Source of the DNA: a virus
Virus record (IMG/VR): IMGVR_UViG_3300044535_002275
Span: 1 to 64,000 of that record
Length of the DNA: 64,000 nt
Strand: one strand, 5' to 3'
Positions 55,227-62,455 of this stretch are shown in pieces. Position 1 is the first letter of the stretch, and the number at the start of each line of letters is the position of its first letter. Under the pieces are notes generated by a model. The model had not been told where the DNA came from. It worked only from the letters and a program-made list of their open reading frames with translations, and did no database searches. The position numbers were made by a program, and so were the translations under genes.

Positions 55227-56525
55227 ATGCAAAAACCAGAAACACTATGTATGGCACCGTGGACTCATACGTATCTAAGTCCGCAAACCGAAAGACGTAT
55301 GTGCTGTGCCAGCAGAGAGCCTGCTCAAAATTTTCAACAGTACATTGATACAAGTGCAGGAACTGGACGTTATATTCCAATCACACTCGATCAGCACTGG
55401 AATAGCGAACACATGAAAAGTGTTCGTCGTAGAATGATGGCCGGAGAAATCTTGCCCGAGTGCGAAGTTTGTAACGATAAGCTGTTAAATACAGATGTCT
55501 ATAGAACTTATTTTTGGCATTTGTTTAAACACAAGTATCAAGACATATGGACTTCAACTGACGACACTGGTGCAACTACAATGAAACCAGTTAGTTGGGA
55601 CTATCGTTTTAGTAATTTATGCAATTTTAAATGTAGGACTTGTGGAGACATGTTGTCCAGTGCATGGGAAAGCGAGCAACGGCAAAATAATATGATCGAC
55701 TGGTCGAATCCTAAAAATAACTGGATGCTACCGGAAGTTAAACAAGAAATTACTGCTTTTCAAGATAGACAAATAGAAGCCGAATTTGCGCAAGCAGTGG
55801 CAGAACATAGAGTAGAAGAAGTTTATTGGGTCGGTGGAGAACCGCTCATGTACGAACAGCATTGGCGATACATGCGTCAGATTGTCGATCAAGGCGACGG
55901 AGGACTTGTTTATGCTAGGTATAATACTAATCTTAGCCGCGTACAGTATCGCGGTATTGATCTTTACAGCGACATACTTGATCGTATACGTGATTGGCAA
56001 ATCTGTGCCAGTATCGACGGTACAGGAGCCGTCGGAGAATACATTCGTACCGGATTATCATGGCCTGTATTTTTAGAAAATTTCAAACGAGGTGTTGATC
56101 ACATGCGTCATCCTCGTCAGATGAGATTAGATTTTACATTAACATTACCTGGATTATTTGAAGTATCTAATATGCAATCAGCTGCTGATCAATTGGGAGT
56201 AGGTATTTTGGCCAAGGTTATATTCAGCTTTAGTCCAGACATTATCATGAGTCCACTGGCATTACCTCGACACATATTAGATAGAAAAATCAATCAGCTG
56301 GTAAAACAATTGCCCGCAGGTGCCTTGCAAGATTTATTGTTACAGCTTAAATCCAGACCTACGTTCCAGGAACAGTGGCCCGATCAATGGCGCGATGGAT
56401 TGGTCAAAGGCAAACAAAGAGTATTAAAACTAGAACACATTAGAAAGGATCGTTATACGTTAGGAGATATTCTAAGTGAAGATTCCGAAATAAAACAATG
56501 GTGGGACGATGTCAAAACAAATTAA
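55227..56525 (+). CDS. Radical SAM protein with N-terminal cysteine domain, subtype 2
   Basis: A 432-residue protein. The N-terminal cysteines are LCMAPW (Cys8), RMCC (26, 27) and CEVC (79-82). The radical SAM motif is CNFKCRTC (132, 136, 139), with WVGGEPLM at 201-208. The sequence is the most divergent of the subtype 2 trio, with ASIDGTGAVGEYIRTGL later in the barrel. The stop overlaps the next gene by 17 bases. No substrate can be inferred beyond the pathway context. Confidence 0.88.
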   Translation: MQKPETLCMAPWTHTYLSPQTERRMCCASREPAQNFQQYIDTSAGTGRYIPITLDQHWNSEHMKSVRRRMMAGEILPECEVCNDKLLNTDVYRTYFWHLFKHKYQDIWTSTDDTGATTMKPVSWDYRFSNLCNFKCRTCGDMLSSAWESEQRQNNMIDWSNPKNNWMLPEVKQEITAFQDRQIEAEFAQAVAEHRVEEVYWVGGEPLMYEQHWRYMRQIVDQGDGGLVYARYNTNLSRVQYRGIDLYSDILDRIRDWQICASIDGTGAVGEYIRTGLSWPVFLENFKRGVDHMRHPRQMRLDFTLTLPGLFEVSNMQSAADQLGVGILAKVIFSFSPDIIMSPLALPRHILDRKINQLVKQLPAGALQDLLLQLKSRPTFQEQWPDQWRDGLVKGKQRVLKLEHIRKDRYTLGDILSEDSEIKQWWDDVKTN

Positions 56526-57600
56526 AATGACGCTTGGGAATTATTTAACCGGAGATAAATTACCAGTTTATATCGATGTTTACCAAAATTCACTGAGTGA
56601 AAAATGGATGGCTTCGTTAAATCAATTATTGAAAAATAATTATCATCTTGAAAAAAATTATTGTTTTTTTGGATTTGTCGACAACGAACGTGACGGACCC
56701 TATATACTAGAACAGATTAATAAATCAATAGCAGCTATTAATGCGTCTAATTTAGACTACCACATTGACGATTATTTTTCTATGTCGAACACTATAGCAC
56801 CTGGTGAAATAGGTGATGGCAAACCAGGAAGAAAAATTATTCGTGACAAGTTTAACTGGCTGCATAGATATTTTGAAGATCTTCAAGGAGTAAGTGGTAA
56901 CTTATCGCCGCACTATATCAAAGCCGATGCAACAACACGATGGCATATTAGACAATTGAACTTGCTGTGCCACGAGTTTGAATCCTGGGCACTGAGCTAT
57001 CGAAAAGTTGCACACGCACCTGAATGGCAACGCATGAGTCAGTTGATGTGTTGGTTACATGCTCCGAGATTTGTGTTAGATAACGAAGATTATGACTTGT
57101 TTGGGATTGAAACAATCAATAGATCATTGGGTGGTGTATACATAGGAGTAAACAAAGCTGTAGGTAAACATCACTGGGAAGTATTTTGTGACGAAGGTAG
57201 AGATTCCAGATTAGAAGAATTAGTAACTACATCATTGAGACCTCAAACTGAAGCTGCTGGAGATTTTGATATCGAATGGTCCAACGATCCTGGAAAATAC
57301 CACTGGCAACAAAAAATGCTAGGAGATTTTAGAACATGGTTAGTCAACAACGGATTTGATCCAGACGACAAAATGCTAACGATCGGGCACCCGAAAATTG
57401 CACAAGTTAATTTGCAAAAATCTTTCGGCACAGAAAATTATCAACACATTTGGAATACGCTCTATAAATATCTCGACGTGTACAGCATCGAAACCGATTC
57501 GGAATCTGCAATGTATGATTATCATTGGTCAGATTCTGATTTTGTTGAACGGCAAATAGAAATAATATTCAAAGGAAAAGCAAATGAATTGGCTGCGTAA
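56509..57600 (+). CDS. Unknown 363-residue protein within the radical SAM cluster
   Basis: No family recognised with confidence. It is a soluble protein rich in Trp, Tyr and His, with the segments GKPGRKIIRDKFNWLHRYFE, SPHYIKADATTRWHIRQLNL and a C-terminal MLTIGHPKIAQVNL. I see no metal or nucleotide motif that I would defend. The gene starts at ATG with GGTGGGA upstream and overlaps both neighbours by 17 bases. It may be an oxygenase or scaffold, but nothing in the sequence decides this. Confidence 0.75.
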   Translation: MSKQIKMTLGNYLTGDKLPVYIDVYQNSLSEKWMASLNQLLKNNYHLEKNYCFFGFVDNERDGPYILEQINKSIAAINASNLDYHIDDYFSMSNTIAPGEIGDGKPGRKIIRDKFNWLHRYFEDLQGVSGNLSPHYIKADATTRWHIRQLNLLCHEFESWALSYRKVAHAPEWQRMSQLMCWLHAPRFVLDNEDYDLFGIETINRSLGGVYIGVNKAVGKHHWEVFCDEGRDSRLEELVTTSLRPQTEAAGDFDIEWSNDPGKYHWQQKMLGDFRTWLVNNGFDPDDKMLTIGHPKIAQVNLQKSFGTENYQHIWNTLYKYLDVYSIETDSESAMYDYHWSDSDFVERQIEIIFKGKANELAA

Positions 57601-57685
57601 AATCATTGACAAAATTAAATTAGAAATTCGATATAGAAAGAAACTCAAAGAACTACGCAAAAGAGATCCGTTTATCTACAAATGA
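57584..57685 (+). CDS. 33-residue basic peptide
   Basis: Encodes MNWLRKIIDKIKLEIRYRK and then KLKELRKRDPFIYK, 33 residues in all, with strongly basic amphipathic character. AAGGA lies 8 bases before the ATG; it overlaps the previous gene by 17 bases and the next ATG by four, so translation is well supported. I recall similar short proteins with the ending RDPFIYK in marine phages. It could be a small regulator, a membrane-surface peptide or a substrate of the radical SAM enzymes; none is shown. Confidence 0.72.
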   Translation: MNWLRKIIDKIKLEIRYRKKLKELRKRDPFIYK

Positions 57686-59169
57686 AACATATCTTAGGAA
57701 TCAGTGCTGGATTTCATGATGCTGCTGCTACTGTAGTTCGCAAAGACGGAGAAATAGTATTTGCCGGACACAGTGAACGATACAGCAAGAAAAAGAATGA
57801 TGCCGATATTTCGTTAGAATTATTAAACGAAATTGACATGTCTTCTATTGATACTATTGCTTATTACGAACGTCCTGCAATGAAGCAACTGCGTCAACTC
57901 TACAGCGGTCAAGGCATTGAGTGGAATAAATTAACAGCTCGGCAAGTTCTTGAGAAGCAGCTGGGCTTTAATAGAATCAATGGTCGTCAATTACAAACTT
58001 ACAATCATCATTTAAGTCATGCAGCAGCAGGATTTCAAACCAGTCCCTTTGATCGTGCTACCGTAGTAGTTATTGATGCAATCGGTGAATGGGACACAAT
58101 TAGTATATGGGCAGCAGATTATAGTCGGATGGGTCAAGCAGTTTATAGAAAACTTTGGGGACAGCGTTATCCCCACTCAATAGGACTTTTTTATAGTGCA
58201 ATTACTCAGCGAGTCGGACTACATCCATTGGACGAAGAATACATAACCATGGGTATGGCAGCATGGGGGAAATCGACACATTCTCTAGCCATGCTCGATG
58301 ATTTATTACAAGATCAATCAGCTATTCGATTCAAAGATAATTTACATACCGGAATTGATCAATCTTGGATGTCTTCTGTAAAGAACGAAGACATTGCGGC
58401 TAGTGCTCAAGAACTTGCCGAACAACTGATTTACAATGTAATGCAACGAGCTGCTGAGTTTAATTGGAGCGATAATTTAGTTTACATGGGTGGAGTGGCT
58501 TTAAATTGCTTGGCCAATAGAAATCTTGGAAATTATTTTGATAAAATTTGGATTATGCCTTGCCCTGGTGATGCTGGTAGTAGCCTCGGTGCCGCTGCCC
58601 TGGCTCATGGTCGTCGCCTTAATTGGCAACATCCCTACCTGGGTCATGTTATACCTGGCGCATACCCTGTTGCTACTGCTGTTGATTGTTTGCTTGCTGA
58701 TCGCATCGTGGGAGTAGCCAGTGGCGCAGCGGAATTTGGACCACGAGCACTGGGCAACAGAAGTTTGTTGGCCGATCCACGCGGCCCTGATATCAAGGAA
58801 CAAGTAAATGAAATCAAACGTAGACAACAATTTAGACCTTTTGCCCCTGTCATCTTGGAAGAATATGCTGATCAATACTTTGATCTTCCTTGCGGTTTCG
58901 ATAGTAGTCCTTATATGCAATCTGTCGCCCGCTGTCTGGCTCCTGACTTATATCCTGCTATTGTTCACGTGGATGGCACTAGTAGAGTTCAAACAGTGGC
59001 TCCGGACTCGAGCTCAGGAATCAGACAACTGTTAGAAGCCTGGCATGCACGCACCGGATGTCCTATGTTGTTAAATACCAGCTTAAACATCAGAGGTGAA
59101 CCCATGGTCAACAATAGAGCTGACGCTGATAGATTTGAAAAATTATATGGAGTAAAAGTAGTTTCGTAA
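57682..59169 (+). CDS. Carbamoyltransferase (NodU/TobZ/CmcH family)
   Basis: A 495-residue enzyme that transfers a carbamoyl group, usually made from carbamoyl phosphate and ATP, to a hydroxyl of a sugar or related molecule. The N-terminal half opens ILGISAGFHDAAATVV and carries the metal site YNHHLSHAAAG (His109, His110, His113) with Asp132. The second half has MGGVALNCLANRNL, EFGPRALGNRSLLADPR and LLNTSLNIRGEP. The family is commonly near 560-600 residues, so this is a short version. It is the last gene of the rightward run. The acceptor here is presumably a product of the neighbouring transferases. Confidence 0.93.
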   Translation: MKHILGISAGFHDAAATVVRKDGEIVFAGHSERYSKKKNDADISLELLNEIDMSSIDTIAYYERPAMKQLRQLYSGQGIEWNKLTARQVLEKQLGFNRINGRQLQTYNHHLSHAAAGFQTSPFDRATVVVIDAIGEWDTISIWAADYSRMGQAVYRKLWGQRYPHSIGLFYSAITQRVGLHPLDEEYITMGMAAWGKSTHSLAMLDDLLQDQSAIRFKDNLHTGIDQSWMSSVKNEDIAASAQELAEQLIYNVMQRAAEFNWSDNLVYMGGVALNCLANRNLGNYFDKIWIMPCPGDAGSSLGAAALAHGRRLNWQHPYLGHVIPGAYPVATAVDCLLADRIVGVASGAAEFGPRALGNRSLLADPRGPDIKEQVNEIKRRQQFRPFAPVILEEYADQYFDLPCGFDSSPYMQSVARCLAPDLYPAIVHVDGTSRVQTVAPDSSSGIRQLLEAWHARTGCPMLLNTSLNIRGEPMVNNRADADRFEKLYGVKVVS

Positions 59170-59186
59170 CGTATCAAAGATACGTT
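59168..59186. terminator. Hairpin at the junction of convergent genes
   Basis: AACGTATC, loop AAA, GATACGTT form an 8-bp stem covering the stop codons of both convergent genes, followed by only a weak T tract on each strand. Possible two-way terminator. Confidence 0.5.
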
Positions 59187-60193
59187 TCTAAACCACCGCG
59201 TCGACGCAAGTCCTGAGTACAGCAACTAATACCACCATCCCAGAAGTAACTGTGTCGCAATTCGCTAATGATCGGTTCAATTTTGTGTTTGCGACAAAAA
59301 TCAAAAACTTGCTTGTTGTAAGCACTAAAGATAACATGTTGTTCATCTAATACCAAGCAGTTGACGTCGAACACAGTTTCGGCAACAAACCCCGTCCAAT
59401 TAGTAAGATATGTGTTTACGTAATTAGTAAACTCTGGAGTAGGAGTTTGTCCTTGAATGTACCATGCTCCAGGACTTTGTTCATATTTAAATTTACCAAT
59501 TTCCATAGCAGCCCAGATACTACTGTCCCAAATTTTACACACATCCCAACCAGGAAAATCTCTTGCTAGATTCAGATTAACATCGTGCTTGCTAGATAAA
59601 ATAACCCCAGGTTTAAGTATAGCAAATACAGCATCACCGTGACCGTCGGTTACTGCTTCGTGAATTCTATATTCTGGCCCTAGTACATTTTCAACAATCC
59701 ATTGAGTTTGATCTGGACGAAGAAAATCGCTATTGTCAAAAAAAACGTCTCGCCCTACACGTACAATACAACTAGCACTGGCGCCGTTTAATATACAATC
59801 CTGATCCCATGCACTTTTATGTGGATTAATTACTTGATCTGTATATTGCCCGCAAATCTCGTCTAGCTCGTGCATAGCTAATACACGTAACAATTTGTCT
59901 CCGAGAGTAATTTGCCAGTCTCTGGGAGTCAGTGGAGGTAGCGGAGCACCACCGCCTTCGGTTTGAAACCAAACAAACTGATCTTTAGGTGGTAAATCCG
60001 GCCGCAGTACACGAGCACCGTATTGTTCGATTGTTCGTTGAAGATTGTTGAGATCTTCTTCAGTTTCGGCTAGTATTTGCTGCAACTGATTGCGGACTTG
60101 AGGATTTTCAATAAAATCAAAATAATCCGGACTGTAGGCACGCCCTACAATAACTTCTTCAAGAGGTTGCCAACTGGTATAAGAATTGATCAT
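59174..60193 (-). CDS. Amidinotransferase (glycine/inosamine amidinotransferase family)
   Basis: A 339-residue pentein-fold enzyme that moves an amidino group from arginine to an amine. The family opening SWQPLEEVIVGRA is at 7-19, the His/Asp pair in VTDGHGDAVF at 181-190 (Asp183, His185), and the nucleophile in DGGISCCTQDLRRRG (Cys324 by alignment with the usual GGFHC). Family members make creatine precursors, streptomycin-type guanidino groups and toxins. Together with the carbamoyltransferase, a guanidinylated and carbamoylated sugar is an obvious idea, but the acceptor is unknown. It overlaps the upstream gene by four bases. Confidence 0.92.
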   Translation of the reverse strand: MINSYTSWQPLEEVIVGRAYSPDYFDFIENPQVRNQLQQILAETEEDLNNLQRTIEQYGARVLRPDLPPKDQFVWFQTEGGGAPLPPLTPRDWQITLGDKLLRVLAMHELDEICGQYTDQVINPHKSAWDQDCILNGASASCIVRVGRDVFFDNSDFLRPDQTQWIVENVLGPEYRIHEAVTDGHGDAVFAILKPGVILSSKHDVNLNLARDFPGWDVCKIWDSSIWAAMEIGKFKYEQSPGAWYIQGQTPTPEFTNYVNTYLTNWTGFVAETVFDVNCLVLDEQHVIFSAYNKQVFDFCRKHKIEPIISELRHSYFWDGGISCCTQDLRRRGGLETYL

Positions 60194-61380
60194 GTGTATT
60201 GTAATTTATTAAGTAAGGTATTTAAGCGATCAAATTTACGTTGATTAAATAATTTTTGATTGTGTTCTATGTCATCTCTACAAGAATCAAACCATTTGTG
60301 CATGTCTTGTTGTTGCAGTTTAGCAATAGAATCTCGACACTTAATCCATCTTTGGGTGTTATCAGATACAGTATCGTAATTGTTGTCTATGGCATGATCA
60401 AATGTTCGATATCCTAATTCTCTTAGTGCTTGTAAACTACCTGCACAACCTACAATAACAAAAGGATGCCCGTGTTTGATTGCCTTAAAGGTTTTTTCTG
60501 TTAGAAAAGCACCCCTGGAACTGTCGGCATCGTAATGAGTTTCTAATACTATACTGCAATAAGAGTCAGTGTAGTGATCGTAAACTGTGTTGTGATGATC
60601 GTTGTGTTGATCTATACTCAACGAGTCGCAAGAATACGGGCAATTGGACAAAAACTTGTAAAGATTATCTCTAATATTTAATGTATCAATTTCAATGGGA
60701 CAGTCAGATTCAGATTCCCCAGTTCCGAGCTCTGTTGAATAACTCCAAAAACTCTGATTTAGTAAATTTTGATTCTGCAGGTCTGTCATTACAACAGCTC
60801 GCCACCATTTATGCGTTCTTGATAACACAGTGAATTGCTGATTTCTTGAACGCTGATGTATTTCTGCTGCTGTCGAACTTTGATTTCTTTGCCAGTACAA
60901 CAGTTCGTGATCAGGAAACCAGGCAAATCCTTTCAACGACGCCGCTGCAGTATTGCCACTAACAAAGCGATAACAATTGCTGGATAATTTGTGTTGTTGA
61001 CACAACTGATCCAGTCTTTGTTTTATATCAGCAGGGCTATCGCCTTCGTGATAATAAAATAAAACTGTTAATTTTTCTGCCCGAAGTGATTCTGATACTT
61101 CAGCAGGCATAAGAGCAAAGTAATCAATTGCGAAATCAAAAAATCCCAGGCCTATGCAATAAAACGAATCAGGCGGCCATGATTCTTTGACCCAGTGAAA
61201 CTCGTATGGATAATTGTGTGTACGGCAGTGCTCAAACAACTCAACTGGAACAGTGTGTGGCCAGTGCTGACCAAATTCCCGCCAGGCAGCAGTATATGGT
61301 CTGGCTTGCCATGTAGTCAATGCAGGGTATGCTTTATTTCGAACAATCCGATCAACTACAAAATTAAATTTTGAACTCAT
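60190..61380 (-). CDS. Putative glycosyltransferase, TEKTFK-type family member 2
   Basis: A 396-residue protein. The C-terminal part, FLTEKTFKAIKHGHPFVIVG, GSLQALRELGYRTFDHAID and NNYDTVSD, aligns with the products at 61364 and 50239. This resembles the donor-binding side of GT-B or fucosyltransferase-type enzymes. The N-terminal half is unrelated to known domains, with many Trp, Tyr and His. It overlaps its upstream neighbour by 17 bases and its downstream one by four. The activity is inferred from pattern only. Confidence 0.68.
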   Translation of the reverse strand: MSSKFNFVVDRIVRNKAYPALTTWQARPYTAAWREFGQHWPHTVPVELFEHCRTHNYPYEFHWVKESWPPDSFYCIGLGFFDFAIDYFALMPAEVSESLRAEKLTVLFYYHEGDSPADIKQRLDQLCQQHKLSSNCYRFVSGNTAAASLKGFAWFPDHELLYWQRNQSSTAAEIHQRSRNQQFTVLSRTHKWWRAVVMTDLQNQNLLNQSFWSYSTELGTGESESDCPIEIDTLNIRDNLYKFLSNCPYSCDSLSIDQHNDHHNTVYDHYTDSYCSIVLETHYDADSSRGAFLTEKTFKAIKHGHPFVIVGCAGSLQALRELGYRTFDHAIDNNYDTVSDNTQRWIKCRDSIAKLQQQDMHKWFDSCRDDIEHNQKLFNQRKFDRLNTLLNKLQYT

Positions 61381-62455
61381 TTAACATTCCAGTTAATTCA
61401 GTCCACAAAACTTCTGTTAGCCCACCATTATAAAAATGATTGTAGTTGTGTTCTACAATTGGCAAGCATGCACGATGTATAGCTTGTCTTTCTTTAACAG
61501 ATAACGAATCCAATTGTTTAAGTAATGTAGTTACACGCTCGATGCGTTGAAAATCATCAATTTCTTCATCGTAGCTTTCGTCGAATATGCTCGAGAAAGT
61601 CTTGAATCCATAACCTCGTAGATAATCAAGACTACCAGCAGGAGCTACTAGTACAAATGGCATTTCTAATGCAATGGCTTTAAATGTTTTTTCGGTGATG
61701 TGTAGTCTACGTCCAAAGTATACAGTTTCGGTCGGAACATAAACTAGACTATCGGCAGCTTCGTTAAAGTTAGTAAGCCAACAAGAAGTCATGTGCTGTT
61801 GTTCCTCTCCTGGAAATAACTTAGGCAATGATGCTTGATTTAATACTTGTTCAATGTCGTTATATGTGTTACAATATTTTTGTGCTATAACACTAATATC
61901 TATATTTTCATAACTACAAACTCTCGGAGCAGAAATCCAATTATGATCCAGCTTATTCTTAAACACATTATACAAAAACAAAACTCTATGGTCACGTTTA
62001 CCAGCAACTATTCTATTTGGGCTCATAAATGTGCGAGTGGGGGCACGGTCTCTGGCTCTTGGTATTAAAAAAGTTTTATCGTAACCACGAAACCAGTCCT
62101 GACAAGCCCAACCATGATAAAAGTAATAATGCGGCTGCCATCCATACTGTTTGATCAATTGTTCAACCGGTTCACCGATTTCGCTAACAACTACATGTCC
62201 TTGAGGCTTGGCCCAGATGTCTTTGTTTCTTCTGATTACATCATCAAATAAAGGTTTATGCAAATCCAAATGAATAGGTTCTTGGTCGTGAAAAAATACA
62301 TAATCGGTTTCTATGACATTGTCCTGCCCTAGGTTAAATAGACTGTCAGGATCACTGCGTCCTGGCGGATCACAAAAGAAAACTCTAGTTCCGTCTTTGT
62401 TTTGATTAATCCAAGGCCAGAACGTGTTGTTGTAAATTTCATCTATTCTAATCAT
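61364..62455 (-). CDS. Putative glycosyltransferase, TEKTFK-type family member 3
   Basis: A 363-residue protein. HITEKTFKAIALEMPFVLVA, PAGSLDYLRGYGFKTFSSIF and DESYDEEIDD place it in the same family as the 50239 and 60190 products. The N-terminal half holds YVFFHDQEPIHLD and YFYHGWACQDWFRGYDKTF, of the type seen in marine phage proteins of unknown function. Its ATG shares bases with the ATG of the divergent gene at 62454, so no promoter can fit between them. No ribosome site is visible. Confidence 0.68.
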   Translation of the reverse strand: MIRIDEIYNNTFWPWINQNKDGTRVFFCDPPGRSDPDSLFNLGQDNVIETDYVFFHDQEPIHLDLHKPLFDDVIRRNKDIWAKPQGHVVVSEIGEPVEQLIKQYGWQPHYYFYHGWACQDWFRGYDKTFLIPRARDRAPTRTFMSPNRIVAGKRDHRVLFLYNVFKNKLDHNWISAPRVCSYENIDISVIAQKYCNTYNDIEQVLNQASLPKLFPGEEQQHMTSCWLTNFNEAADSLVYVPTETVYFGRRLHITEKTFKAIALEMPFVLVAPAGSLDYLRGYGFKTFSSIFDESYDEEIDDFQRIERVTTLLKQLDSLSVKERQAIHRACLPIVEHNYNHFYNGGLTEVLWTELTGMLNEFKI

